The position numbers and the translations under genes are program-made. A DNA stretch of 49,274 nt, taken from positions 1 to 49,274 of the forward strand of contig JAJFHL010000086.1 in NCBI GenBank assembly GCA_021775615.1, written 5' to 3'. How positions within the stretch are numbered: position 1 is the stretch's first letter; every line of letters begins with the position of its first letter. The notes under the pieces were generated by a model. That model ran no database searches, was not told the origin of the DNA, and worked only from the letters and a program-made list of their open reading frames with translations. Origin of the DNA: Hyphomicrobiales bacterium. GTDB taxonomy: Bacteria; Pseudomonadota; Alphaproteobacteria; Rhizobiales; JAJFHB01. Positions 5,924-15,245 of the stretch are shown here, one piece after another.

Positions 5924-8164
5924 TCAGCATGGACGCGTGCCGTCCCCTTTGCGGAAGAGGCGCGGTTCGACTTCGCTCCAAGCCAGGACGTTGCCGCGCG
6001 CCGCGGCGGCGCACCAGACCATGGTCATCAGTCGGTGCGCGCGGGCGTGGCCGGCCACCTCGAACCGGCATTGTCGTGAGGGGCCATCGCAGAATGTGAG
6101 CTCGACGGGGACCGGGCCCTCCCCCTTGGCGGCATCTTCGTCGACCTCGAGCGCCACCCGCACATCGCTCAGCGACGCCAGAGGCAGGGCGGCCGCGTCG
6201 CCGGACGACAGAACGCCGGTGAGCCGCTCGGCGGTCCGCGGCGTGAATTCCGCAAAGTCGTCGAATTCGAGCCGAAACCCCGCATCGTTCGGGGCGAACA
6301 GGAAGAGATGGCCGAGGCCGATCAGAACGGCGCCGCCTCGAGCATGTCCGCCAAGCGCGGCGCACTCAATCTGTTCGATGTCCTCGGCGAGGTAGATGTT
6401 TTCCTTCATCGACACGCTGGCGATGGCCTCGCAGGGCGGAGGCGTTTCGGCCCGCCGCAATTTTGTGACGATGGTGCATGCGCGCTTCCCGATCCTGCCG
6501 TCATCCGATGCGAGACCCTCGAGCAGGGTTTCGCAGACCGCCAGCCGTGTATTGATCGGCGGCGTTCCGTACTTCCGGCGGTTCCGGTCGATCAGGTCCT
6601 GCAGTCCGGACGGGTCCGCCGAAAGCCGGCTCAGCACTTTGTCCGCACTACTGAGAATCGACGTCGGGCCGGTTTGCCAGAACTCGGGATGCTCCCTCTC
6701 CTCGACCTTCGGGACAAAGCGATGGGTTATGCCCGCCGCCCATTGAATGGCCGGACCGAGGAAGACGCACCAGGCGAGAATGCCCGCGAACATGATGGCA
6801 ACGCCCCAGCCGCCCTGCACCATCAGCCAGTCAAACGGATCGTATCCCGACGCGACCAGGGCGAAAAACACCGCGGCGGGCGCGAGCCAGATCGCAAATG
6901 TAAGGCCAAGAATGAGCATGATCGCCTTCGGAGCACGCGCCCAGACCCCTTCAACATGGGTCTTGCTGAGCGGACCGAAATCTCCCCGGTTCCAGAAGTT
7001 CGCCGGGCGGGGCTGTCCGGCCACGGTGTCGGGAAGTCGGCCGGGAGTGTCCTCAAGCATGCAGCCCTCACCCAGGGCGGTTCGGCCGATGCGCTCGATC
7101 CATTCGCCGGTCCATATTTCGGGCGAGCGTTCCTGGCCGGTGATCCAGTTGCGCCTGACGGAAGCATCATTCGGGGCGAACTCCCGGGACCGGAACCACA
7201 CTGTTCGGACGTCGCAATTCGCGTCGTGAAACCGCAGCTGCAGGTCGTTGCACGGCTGGAAAACCCGGGTCAGCGCCAGCTCTTCGATGTCCGCCAGCGC
7301 GATAGCGAAGCTTCCCGCATGGCCGAACTGCCTTTTGAATTTCTCCACCCTGGCGGGCCTGAACGTGCGGCCAAGCGCCAGATGCAGTCCCTCGGCCAGC
7401 TTCACCGTCTCACCTATGCCGGGGACGAGGTCCAGAACCATGCCGCCCAGAACCCGGAGCGGCGAGCGGACCAACCTGAGCAGGAAACGCGGCAGGCTCA
7501 CGTACCAGGGCATGCCGCTCTCCTGTTCGGCCGAGGGCGCGTGGGAGAGGAAGTAGAGGTAAGCGGTCGTCAGCAGCAGGGAACCGGCTTCACCGGACTC
7601 ACCGGCGTTCTCCTTGTCGCGGGCGAGGTGATGCTTGAGGCTCGGCGGCCGGTGATGACAGCTCACGCCTTCGTCGAGATAGAGACCGACGCTGTCTTGC
7701 GAAATCCTGTCGAGGAATTGCGCGGGCGTGGTGCCGGACTGCACGGTCTGACCGGCGACGAACCGCCTTGCGCGGGCCTGCGTCTCAGGGTCTTGCGACC
7801 CCAGCCACCCGCGAACGGTGATCAGCGCAAAATTGACCGTCGCGGTTTCGGGAACGCCATGGCGTCGATGAAAATCGGCGGCAATATCATCGACGCTTTC
7901 GCCCGCATTGAGCCGTTCAGACAGCTCGTCGCGATTGGGCAAAAGGGCCCTGGCGGAGGCGGCAAGGCGGGCATGGCAGCGCAGGCGCCACAGGGCGTAG
8001 GAGAACCATGCAACGCCGGAGCTGAATGCAACGCCGCCGATGATGCTGACGAGCGTGGCCGAGGGGCCGGCCCCAAAAATCCACTCGGAAAAGAACATGA
8101 ACAACAAGCCGCCAACGACAACCATCAGCGCGTCGAGTAGGTCTGAAACATTCTCTCTCGGCAT
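5924..8164 (-). CDS. Large multi-pass membrane protein of unknown function (746 aa)
   Basis: The protein starts MPRENVSDLLDALM at the ATG at 8164, with a weak GGGG upstream. Two transmembrane helices lie at about residues 11-31 and 36-59 and two more at about 413-440 and 452-478. Between them is a large soluble region (60-410) that includes an amphipathic Leu/Arg stretch at 221-250. A soluble C-terminal third (480-746) follows, containing short strands such as EIECAALGG-type patterns. No catalytic motif is recognised. A long opposite-strand open frame over the same DNA is judged a shadow. The gene is followed by the exported thioredoxin-fold gene. Confidence 0.6.
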   Translation of the reverse strand: MPRENVSDLLDALMVVVGGLLFMFFSEWIFGAGPSATLVSIIGGVAFSSGVAWFSYALWRLRCHARLAASARALLPNRDELSERLNAGESVDDIAADFHRRHGVPETATVNFALITVRGWLGSQDPETQARARRFVAGQTVQSGTTPAQFLDRISQDSVGLYLDEGVSCHHRPPSLKHHLARDKENAGESGEAGSLLLTTAYLYFLSHAPSAEQESGMPWYVSLPRFLLRLVRSPLRVLGGMVLDLVPGIGETVKLAEGLHLALGRTFRPARVEKFKRQFGHAGSFAIALADIEELALTRVFQPCNDLQLRFHDANCDVRTVWFRSREFAPNDASVRRNWITGQERSPEIWTGEWIERIGRTALGEGCMLEDTPGRLPDTVAGQPRPANFWNRGDFGPLSKTHVEGVWARAPKAIMLILGLTFAIWLAPAAVFFALVASGYDPFDWLMVQGGWGVAIMFAGILAWCVFLGPAIQWAAGITHRFVPKVEEREHPEFWQTGPTSILSSADKVLSRLSADPSGLQDLIDRNRRKYGTPPINTRLAVCETLLEGLASDDGRIGKRACTIVTKLRRAETPPPCEAIASVSMKENIYLAEDIEQIECAALGGHARGGAVLIGLGHLFLFAPNDAGFRLEFDDFAEFTPRTAERLTGVLSSGDAAALPLASLSDVRVALEVDEDAAKGEGPVPVELTFCDGPSRQCRFEVAGHARAHRLMTMVWCAAAARGNVLAWSEVEPRLFRKGDGTRPC

Positions 8165-8285
8165 TTTGCGACCCCGTCCATCTGATCAGAACACCCCTCA
8201 AACCGTGAGGGATCCATGCGCATCTGATGCATTTGGGATGAAAAGCGGACGTTCGGGTACAGCTCGCGAACAGTTCGGCGCGGTC

Positions 8286-8993
8286 TTACCGCGCAGGCGT
8301 CGGAAAGTGCGACCGCGCCCAGATGAAGGGCCAAAGCCGGGTCGGCACGCGGTTGCAGTAGTCCGCATAGCCCTCCAGTTCCGCGCGCAGCATGCGATCC
8401 TCAAGGATCGTGCGGGCAACCAGGCAGAGCGCCGTCACGGCGGCGGGAATGAACGCCCACCACGATCCGAGGATCAACGGCGGGGCGACAGCGTAGGCCG
8501 CAATGGCGCCGGCGTAGCCCGGGTGGCGCACGACGCCGTAGGGGCCGGTGTCGATGACCCTGTGGCCGCATTCCCTTTGCAGCCGTGCGGTCTTTTCGAA
8601 GAACGGATTGACCAGCATGGACCAGGTGACGAGCGCCTGGCCGGCGACGAACAGCGCGACGCCGGTCCACTGCATCCACGGCATGGTCCAGGGCGCCGGC
8701 AAGCGGCCGGCATCGAGGGCGCCGACGACCAAGGTCGCCACGACGCCCGCCGCGAAGACCGCGAGGCAGACCCTGTCCCAGGTCCTGGTTCCCTCACCCA
8801 TGCGGCCGCGCCGCACCAGCAGGCCCGGGTTCGCGACCCACAGCGCAAGATCGCTGACGCCGTTGCCGGCGGTCAGCAGGGCCATGCAGATCCAACCCCA
8901 GCCCCAGTCGAGGCGCCCGGCCAGCGCAAAAAAGCCTGCGATGAACAGGGCGGCGGCGACGCAGATCACGGCGGCTCTGAAAGGCTGCAACAT
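8286..8993 (-). CDS. Isoprenylcysteine carboxyl methyltransferase-like membrane protein
   Basis: The 235-residue protein (ATG at 8993; an in-frame GTG at 9023 would add ten residues; neither has a strong ribosome-binding site) has five or so transmembrane helices. Its C-terminal region has the ICMT/PEMT signature: ECGHRVIDTGPYGVVRHPGYAG, then a helix pair and a Glu-containing tail (EDRMLRAELEGYADYCNRVPTRLWP). These membrane methyltransferases use S-adenosylmethionine and methylate lipid or small-molecule acceptors. In bacteria the acceptor is usually unknown. The gene is flanked by unrelated genes on the same strand. Confidence 0.7.
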   Translation of the reverse strand: MLQPFRAAVICVAAALFIAGFFALAGRLDWGWGWICMALLTAGNGVSDLALWVANPGLLVRRGRMGEGTRTWDRVCLAVFAAGVVATLVVGALDAGRLPAPWTMPWMQWTGVALFVAGQALVTWSMLVNPFFEKTARLQRECGHRVIDTGPYGVVRHPGYAGAIAAYAVAPPLILGSWWAFIPAAVTALCLVARTILEDRMLRAELEGYADYCNRVPTRLWPFIWARSHFPTPAR

Positions 8994-9169
8994 CAGTTCT
9001 GGCTCGCGGTGGTTTTGGCTCACGGTGCGCGCCGCGTGATCGGCCGGTGCCGATCATCGCAACATGGCGGGCAGCCGTGCGATGGGGACCAGCTTGGCCC
9101 AAACGCCCGGTGGGCACGTTGATGCAGATCAAGCTGTGACCTGCCCGCGCCGGGCCGCGCCGGATCCCG

Positions 9170-10558
9170 TCAGATCGGGAAGCCGAGGGCATAGACGAAC
9201 TTCAGCCAGGCATGGCGCCAGCCGCCCTTTTCGTCCGCCGTGTCGAGGGCGTAGAGGGTGATCTTGGAGCCGAGCCACCGGAACGGTTCGGGAGGGATCC
9301 AGTTCGGCATGGTGGTGGCGAAATCGAGCTTCAGTTCCGGCAGGTCGAGACCGTCGAGCTTGGCAAGACCGATGCGGGCACCGAAGCGGCTGGTGGAGAC
9401 GCCGAAGCCGGAATAGCCGCCGGCCCAGACAACCTTGCCGCCGTGGTAGGTCTGGAAGTGCACAGCCATCCGGGTGGTGAGCGCAATTGGGCCGCTCCAG
9501 GCATGGGTGAAGCGGATGTCGCCGAGCTGCGGAAAGGTCTTGTTGAACGCCATGGCGAGGCGGTGATAGGGCTCGACCACCCGGTCGCCGGCGGGATCCG
9601 TGTCGCCGCCGTAGTAATAAGTCAGGCGGCCGCCGAAAGTGATGCGGTTGTCCTGGGTCATGCGGGTGTAGTTGAGCTGGGTGCGGGTGTCGTAGACGCC
9701 CTGGCGGTTCTTCCAGCCGATACTTTCCAATTGCGCATCGTTCAGCGGTTCGGTGGCGATGATGCGGTCGCGGATGCCGACGACGCGGCGCTTGATGTGC
9801 TTGTGGCCTGACGCAAAGGCGTTGGTGCAGAGCAGGACTTTGCGCGTTTTGACCTCGCCGTCATGGGTCTTGACCAGGAGATGGCCGCCTTCGTCGCCGA
9901 TCTCCTCCATGGGCGTCATCTCGTGCAGGCGCACGCCGAGCACGATGGCCGCACGTTTGAGGCCCCAGGCCAGCATGGCGGGGTGCACAGTGCCGCTCAG
10001 CTTCTTGCTCCACACCGCGCCGGAATAGAGCGGCGAGTTGACTTCGGCGCGGACCCCGTCGGCGTCCAGGAGTTCGACATCGTGCCCGTAGCGCTTGTGC
10101 AGTTCATATTCCTCGGCGATGTCGGGCAGCCGTTCATCGCCGATGGCGACCGTGAGTTCGCCGCCCCAGGTCTGCTGGGCATCGATGTTGTGGCGTTCGA
10201 GTGTGTCGAGGAAGCCGGCCATGTTGTCCTGGCCGAGGCGTTCGAGATCTTCGATGTCATCGGGGAAAATGCGTATGGCGTTGTTCAGGCCGTGCATCAG
10301 GGAGGTCGAAACAATGGCGCCGGGCCGCCCCGAGGCGCCATAGGCCACCTTGCCCGCCTCGATCAGGACCACGTCGCGGCCCGGGTCGGCCTCCTTTGCC
10401 TGGACCGCCGCCCACAGGCCGGTGAAGCCGCCGCCGACGATCAGGAGATCGGCCTCGGTGCGCCCGATCAGCTGGGGTTCGACCGCAGGCGCCGCCGGAT
10501 TGTCCAGCCACAGGGGAAACAGCGTGACGTCACCAAGGGCCTTTTGCGCAAAATCCAT
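9170..10558 (-). CDS. FAD-dependent oxidoreductase, DAO family
   Basis: The ATG at 10558 follows AGGTGAGG at good spacing; an upstream start at 10603 lacks this. The 462-residue protein has an N-terminal Rossmann FAD motif, DLLIVGGGFTGLWAA (about residues 38-52), and an ADP-ribose-binding acidic strand, DVVLIEAGK. YGASGRPGAIVS, SGTVHPAMLAWGLKRAA and a C-terminal VVWAGGYSGFGVSTSRFGA complete the DAO fold. Family members oxidise amines or imino acids (PuuB and glycine/sarcosine oxidase types). The layout resembles gamma-glutamylputrescine oxidase-like enzymes, but the substrate is not proved. The divergent neighbour is a HAD nucleotidase. Confidence 0.75.
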   Translation of the reverse strand: MDFAQKALGDVTLFPLWLDNPAAPAVEPQLIGRTEADLLIVGGGFTGLWAAVQAKEADPGRDVVLIEAGKVAYGASGRPGAIVSTSLMHGLNNAIRIFPDDIEDLERLGQDNMAGFLDTLERHNIDAQQTWGGELTVAIGDERLPDIAEEYELHKRYGHDVELLDADGVRAEVNSPLYSGAVWSKKLSGTVHPAMLAWGLKRAAIVLGVRLHEMTPMEEIGDEGGHLLVKTHDGEVKTRKVLLCTNAFASGHKHIKRRVVGIRDRIIATEPLNDAQLESIGWKNRQGVYDTRTQLNYTRMTQDNRITFGGRLTYYYGGDTDPAGDRVVEPYHRLAMAFNKTFPQLGDIRFTHAWSGPIALTTRMAVHFQTYHGGKVVWAGGYSGFGVSTSRFGARIGLAKLDGLDLPELKLDFATTMPNWIPPEPFRWLGSKITLYALDTADEKGGWRHAWLKFVYALGFPI

Positions 10559-10687
10559 CTGCCGACACCTCACCTTTGCCGCGCCCAAAACGCTTGCCTG
10601 CAAATCCTAGCCCGCCGCGAGGCTTGCAGGCAAAACCGATTTGGTCCATCACATCGGCGCTGTTCATTCAGATCCAAGGACGCGCCG

Positions 10688-11398
10688 GTGGAAAGCCAAG
10701 CCAAACAAACCCTCAGCGACGGCGGTTTCGATCATGTCGACACTTGGGTATTCGATCTCGACAACACGCTTTACCCCGCCCATTGCAACCTGTTCGACCA
10801 GGTCGACCAGCGCATGGGGGCGTTCATCTCGCAACTGCTCGATGTCGACCGGGTCGAGGCCAAGCGGATCCAGAAGACCTTCTTCTACGAATACGGCACC
10901 ACCCTGCGCGGCCTGATGGATGTGCACGCGATAGAGCCGGAGGACTTTCTCGACTTCGTGCACGATATCGATGTGTCGGTGATCGATCCCGACCACGCGC
11001 TGTCCGATGCGCTTGACCGTCTTGAAGGGCGCAAGGTGATTTTCACCAACGGCTCGCACGGCCATGCGGAGAACGTGCTTGGCCAGATCGGCATCGCGCA
11101 CCACTTCGATGCGGTGTTTGATATTGCGGATGCGGACTACATCCCCAAGCCCGAGGCGGAAGCCTATGCCATGTTCGTCGCCCATGTGGGCATCGACACC
11201 ACCCGGGCGGCAATGTTCGAGGACCTGGCGCGCAATCTCAAACACCCGCATGCCATGGGCATGACGACGGTTCTGGTGAAGTCGCCGGAAAATGAATCCG
11301 CCGAGTTCATCAAGCGCAGCGCCGGTGCGCGGGAACCAGACGACCACGTGCATCATGTGATCGACGACCTGGCGGGCTTCCTGGCGGGGATTGTTTAG
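10688..11398 (+). CDS. HAD-family pyrimidine 5'-nucleotidase-like hydrolase
   Basis: The gene begins with GTG at 10688 after AAGGA. The 236-residue product has the HAD motifs: WVFDLDNTLYP (nucleophile Asp23, acid Asp25), VIFTNGS (motif II), IPKPEAEAY (motif III Lys) and AAMFEDLARNLKHP (motif IV). The DLDNTLYP and cap layout match the yeast SDT1/bacterial pyrimidine 5'-nucleotidase group, which dephosphorylates UMP or related nucleotides and can also act on PLP-like phosphates. In many Rhizobiales such a gene lies next to dapD; here dapD is 21 kb away. Confidence 0.8.
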   Translation: MESQAKQTLSDGGFDHVDTWVFDLDNTLYPAHCNLFDQVDQRMGAFISQLLDVDRVEAKRIQKTFFYEYGTTLRGLMDVHAIEPEDFLDFVHDIDVSVIDPDHALSDALDRLEGRKVIFTNGSHGHAENVLGQIGIAHHFDAVFDIADADYIPKPEAEAYAMFVAHVGIDTTRAAMFEDLARNLKHPHAMGMTTVLVKSPENESAEFIKRSAGAREPDDHVHHVIDDLAGFLAGIV

Positions 11399-11498
11399 CG
11401 CGCTTCCGGCGTTAAGATCGCTTGAAGACACCGCATTGCCTTGCATCGTACGCCGCTCCCGCGAAGCGGGAATGCGCTGGCGCCGAATTGGCCTTGAA

Positions 11499-11640
11499 TT
11501 ATCCGTTCCGGCTGCAGATCACGGTTCCGGAGACGAGCCCGAGGGTGCCGGCGATGATGAGTGCGGCGCGGTAGTCACCCGACCAGTCGAACAAGGTGCC
11601 CGCGAGTCAGGGCGGCGAGCACCGGGGCGCCATCCAGTCT
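11499..11640 (-). pseudogene. Remnant of an MFS transporter C-terminus
   Basis: On the minus strand the last 35 codons before a TAA at 11499-11501 read AGTLFDWSGDYRAALIIAG and a further hydrophobic segment, a typical end of a 12-helix MFS transporter. The frame breaks at a TGA at 11607-11609. An upstream frame (GAPVLAAL) joins if four bases are removed, so the gene appears frameshifted and almost wholly lost. It sits just downstream of the GNAT gene on the same strand. Confidence 0.5.
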
Positions 11641-11671
11641 GGGACCCGATGCGGTCATGTCGGAGCCAGCT

Positions 11672-12184
11672 TCATCTGTTCAGCCATTCGCTCTGCGCCA
11701 GGACCACGGAGGTTTCGATCTGGCGGTCCGGGATCGACCAGTAGCGGCGCAGGAGCGGCGCGATCTGGTCGTCCGGCACCGGCTCGAAGCCGTGCTTGCG
11801 GTAGAAGTCAACGGCCCAGACAGCGGACTTCCAGGTGCCGATCAGGATGGGCCGGTCGGTCTGCGCCAGCAAATGGGCGAGCAGCGCCGAGCCGACACCG
11901 CCCCGGCGTCCGGCGGTGCGCACATAGGCGTGGCGGATCAGGGTGACGTCCTGGACCTCCTGAATGCCCATGACGCCGGTAACCCCGCCGTCCGTCTCCA
12001 GCACCCAGAAGACGACGCCGCTGGCGATTTCGTTCAGGAGATCGTCCCGCGGCATATAGGGCTCGTGATAGCGGTCCGCCGGGATGACACCGCGATAGGC
12101 GGTGGCGCCGTCGTTGATGATCTCCAGCATCGCATCGGTGTCGGCATCGGTGCCGAGGCGGATATGCGGTGCGGCGCCGGACAC
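11672..12184 (-). CDS. GNAT-family N-acetyltransferase
   Basis: This 170-residue protein starts with GTG at 12184, immediately after the TAA of the upstream ABC exporter gene (no gap), so translation is probably coupled. Residues 7-160 form a GNAT domain. The acetyl-CoA motif A is HAYVRTAGRRGGVGSALLAHL (RRGGVG pyrophosphate loop), and the C-terminal AVDFYRKHGFEPV is the usual motif B. The acceptor substrate is unknown. Coupling to an exporter suggests it may modify the same compound or serve the same resistance trait, which is inference. Confidence 0.8.
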   Translation of the reverse strand: MSGAAPHIRLGTDADTDAMLEIINDGATAYRGVIPADRYHEPYMPRDDLLNEIASGVVFWVLETDGGVTGVMGIQEVQDVTLIRHAYVRTAGRRGGVGSALLAHLLAQTDRPILIGTWKSAVWAVDFYRKHGFEPVPDDQIAPLLRRYWSIPDRQIETSVVLAQSEWLNR

Positions 12185-14050
12185 TTATTCGGCCGCCGAG
12201 CTTGCCAGGAAACCACCGGACTGCCGTTGCCACAGATCGGCATAGAGCCCGCCGCGGCGCAGCAGTTCCTCGTGGTTGCCCTCTTCGACGATACGGCCGC
12301 AATCCATGACGATGAGGCGGTCCATGGCGGCGATGGTCGAGAGCCGGTGGGCGATGGCGATAACGGTCTTGCCCTGCATCAGCCCGGTGAAGCTTTCCTG
12401 GATCGCCGCCTCCACTTCGGAGTCGAGGGCGCTGGTGGCTTCGTCGAGGATCAGGATCGGCGCGTCTTTCAGAAGCACCCGGGCGATGGCGACACGCTGG
12501 CGCTGGCCGCCGGAGAGCTTGACGCCGCGCTCGCCGACATGGGCGTCATAGCCGGTGCGGCCTTCATTGTCTTCCAGTCCGCCGATGAACTCGTACGCAT
12601 GAGCCCGCCGGGCCGCGATCTCCACTTCTTCCTGCGATTTTTCCGGCATGCCGTAACGGATGTTGTCAATGACGGAGCGGTGCAGCAGCGACGTGTCCTG
12701 GGTGACCATGCCGATCTGGGCGCGCAGGCTGTCCTGGGTCACCTTCGAAACATCCTGGCCATCGATCGCGATACTGCCGTCTTCGAGATCGTAGAAACGC
12801 AGCAGCAAGGAGACCAGGGTCGATTTTCCGGCGCCCGAGCGGCCGACCAGGCCAACCTTTTCGCCCGGCTTGATGCGCAACGAGAGACCGCCGATGACCC
12901 CCGGCCCGACATCGTCGCGGCCCTTGCCGTAATTGAAATGAATGTTGTCGTAGAAGATCTCGCCTTTCGTCACGTCGAGCGGCGTGGCGTCGGCCGCATC
13001 GACGATGGTGCGGCGCTGGGCGATGGTGCGGATGCCGTCCTGGATAACGCCGATATTCTCGAACAGGGACCAGACCTCGAACAGGATGTATTGCGACAGG
13101 CCCTGCATGCGCATGACGAGGCCGATGGAGAATGCGATCGCGCCGGCGGTGACCGCATCGATCGACCACAGCCAGATCGACGTGCCGGCGATGGAAAACA
13201 CCAGAAAGGCGTTGAGCGTGTTGAGCGTCAGGATCAACAGCGTCGACAGCCGCATCTGCCGGTAGACGTTTTTCAGGAACCCGGTCATGCCGGCGCGCAC
13301 ATAGGCGTCCTCGAGATCGCCATGCGAGAACATCTTGACCGTTTCCACGTTGGTGTAGCTGTCGACAACCTGACCGGTGACGATGGAGCGGTGGTCGGCC
13401 TGCTCCATGGAGATCTGTTTCAGTCTGGGCACGAAGAAGTAGAGCGCGGCGAGATACCCGACCAGCCACAACAGCATGGGCGCCGTCAGCCGGATATCGC
13501 TTGAGGCAAAGAGCACGACCGCGGCGGTGAAATAGACGCTGACATAGAGGAACACCTCGGTGACCTTGAGCACCGCGTCGCGCACGCCGACTGCGGTCTG
13601 CATGACCTTGGTGGCGACCCGGCCGGCAAAATCGTTCTGGAAGAACTCCATCGACTGGCGCAGCACATAGCGGTGCGTCTGCCAGCGGGTGCGCATGGCG
13701 AAGTTTCCGAGCAGGCCCTGATGCACCGTGGTTTCGGCGAAAAACTGGAGAAACGGCAGGATGACGAGCACAAGGGCGCCGACGAAGATCAGCGTGCCGC
13801 CGTGTTCGGACCAGAAACTGGCGCGGTCGGTCTCCGCCAGCCAGTCCACGAGGCTGCCGATGAAGGCGAACAGCGAGACCTCGATCAGGGCGACGATGAC
13901 CGCAAGCGCGGAGCTCACCGCAAGGAGCGGGTAGAACGGCCGGGCATAGTGCAGCACGAAGGCCATCAGGGTTTCGGGGGGTTTTTCCGGCGGCTCGGAC
14001 GGAAGCGGGTCGGTCAGCCCCTCAAACCAGCGAAATATGGGTGTAAACAT
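12185..14050 (-). CDS. ABC exporter, fused permease-ATPase (MsbA/MDR type)
   Basis: This 621-residue half-transporter has six transmembrane helices in residues 30-330 and a C-terminal nucleotide-binding domain. Walker A is GLVGRSGAGKSTLVS, the Q-loop region is GMVTQDTSLLHRS, the signature is KLSGGQRQRVAIA, Walker B is ILILDEATSALDSE and the H-loop is IAIAHRLST. It would work as a homodimer in the inner membrane, exporting lipid, peptide or drug. The transported substrate is not evident. It forms an operon with the GNAT gene downstream. The ribosome-binding site before the ATG at 14050 is weak. Confidence 0.85.
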   Translation of the reverse strand: MFTPIFRWFEGLTDPLPSEPPEKPPETLMAFVLHYARPFYPLLAVSSALAVIVALIEVSLFAFIGSLVDWLAETDRASFWSEHGGTLIFVGALVLVILPFLQFFAETTVHQGLLGNFAMRTRWQTHRYVLRQSMEFFQNDFAGRVATKVMQTAVGVRDAVLKVTEVFLYVSVYFTAAVVLFASSDIRLTAPMLLWLVGYLAALYFFVPRLKQISMEQADHRSIVTGQVVDSYTNVETVKMFSHGDLEDAYVRAGMTGFLKNVYRQMRLSTLLILTLNTLNAFLVFSIAGTSIWLWSIDAVTAGAIAFSIGLVMRMQGLSQYILFEVWSLFENIGVIQDGIRTIAQRRTIVDAADATPLDVTKGEIFYDNIHFNYGKGRDDVGPGVIGGLSLRIKPGEKVGLVGRSGAGKSTLVSLLLRFYDLEDGSIAIDGQDVSKVTQDSLRAQIGMVTQDTSLLHRSVIDNIRYGMPEKSQEEVEIAARRAHAYEFIGGLEDNEGRTGYDAHVGERGVKLSGGQRQRVAIARVLLKDAPILILDEATSALDSEVEAAIQESFTGLMQGKTVIAIAHRLSTIAAMDRLIVMDCGRIVEEGNHEELLRRGGLYADLWQRQSGGFLASSAAE

Positions 14051-14311
14051 TGGTGGTTACTTCGTCCGGTTTGTTGGGGCTCAGATTCTGACGCGTCCGG
14101 TTCTGACACATGTGTGGTGTTCGGCGTACATCGGGCGACGCTTCGCACTCGCCGGACCCGCCGCCTGGACCGACGCTCCGTCCACTGCAGACCGGTCTCT
14201 ATATAGCGACGGCCGCGGCGGCGATAAAGGGTCAGAACGGCACTCTAGTTCTGTTGCACTTGAAACCCGGTCTGGTAACATGCCGGCCTTCCCGGGGGTG
14301 TGGGGAAAAAA

Positions 14312-15241
14312 GTGCTTGAACAACAGCTGATAAACGGCCTGATGCTTGGCGCGTCCTATGCCATGGTGGCCATAGGATACACACTCATATTCGGGGTGCT
14401 GCGGCTGCTCCATTTCGCCCATGGCGAAGTGTTCATGCTGGGCGCATTTTTCGGGCTCCAGATCGTCATCTACATGACCGGGGTCGAAGTGGTCGCCGCC
14501 GCAATCATGGCCATCGAGTCGTTTCTCGACGTCAAAGGAATATTGCTGTTTTTCGCCATTTTCGGCGCCATGATCGGGACCGGCATCATCGGCGCCCTGG
14601 TGGTTTTCGTGGCGGTGCGCCCGGTCGACAACAAGTTTCCGCTGGCGCCGCTGATCAGCACCATCGGGGTCACCATCCTCATCCAGAACGTCACCATCAT
14701 GGTGTTCGGCGGAACCTTGCGTTCGTTTCCGGCCAGCATCGAGCCGGTGCGCTACCAGATCGGCGACCTGACCATCGATTCGGTGCAGATCTTCATTCTG
14801 GTGACCGCCTTCGCGCTGATGGGATCGATGTGGTACCTGATCGAGAAGACGCGGATCGGGCGGGCCATCCGGGCCACCTCGGAAAGCCACGAGACCGCCG
14901 CGCTGCTCGGGGTCAATGTCAACTTCATCGTGCTGTTCGTGTTCATCCTGGCGTCCTGCCTTGCCGGCGTCGCCGGTGTGCTCGACGGGGTCAAGAACTC
15001 GAACGTCTCGCCCTTCATGGGCCTTGAAGTCGCCGTCAAGGCGCTGGTCTGCATGCTGCTTGGCGGGCTTGGAAACATCGTCGGCGCCCTGGTGGCGGGC
15101 TTCCTGCTCGGCACCGTCGAAATCCTCTCGTCGGCCTATCTGGGATCGGGCCTGCGCGACTTTCTGACGTTCTCCATCCTGATCACGATCCTGCTGTTCA
15201 AGCCGACCGGGCTGTTCGGCACCCGGGTGGTGAGGGACTAG
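14312..15241 (+). CDS. livH: Branched-chain amino acid ABC transporter permease LivH
   Basis: LEQQLINGLMLGASYAMVA at the start and GYTLIFGVLRLLHFAHGE are hallmark LivH sequence, and the protein ends in LLFKPTGLFG. The product is 309 residues with about eight membrane helices. I chose GTG at 14312, preceded by GGGG at six bases; an in-frame GTG at 14300 would add four residues. It would form the inner-membrane channel with LivM. Genes livM and livG follow at four bases and with overlap, but livF and a binding protein are not adjacent. They lie at 24.4-26.4 kb on the other strand. Confidence 0.85.
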   Translation: MLEQQLINGLMLGASYAMVAIGYTLIFGVLRLLHFAHGEVFMLGAFFGLQIVIYMTGVEVVAAAIMAIESFLDVKGILLFFAIFGAMIGTGIIGALVVFVAVRPVDNKFPLAPLISTIGVTILIQNVTIMVFGGTLRSFPASIEPVRYQIGDLTIDSVQIFILVTAFALMGSMWYLIEKTRIGRAIRATSESHETAALLGVNVNFIVLFVFILASCLAGVAGVLDGVKNSNVSPFMGLEVAVKALVCMLLGGLGNIVGALVAGFLLGTVEILSSAYLGSGLRDFLTFSILITILLFKPTGLFGTRVVRD

Positions 15242-15245
15242 AGGA

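Noticed and set aside
6308-8140. A 610-codon open frame on the plus strand
   Set aside because: It is antisense to the 746-residue membrane protein, has no ribosome-binding site or membrane/domain pattern, and its Arg/Gly/Ala-rich translation is typical of a shadow frame in GC-rich coding DNA.
11561-13504. A 647-codon plus-strand open frame
   Set aside because: It is antisense to the GNAT and ABC exporter genes, which carry full motifs; its composition is Gly/Asp/Ala/Arg-rich without structure.
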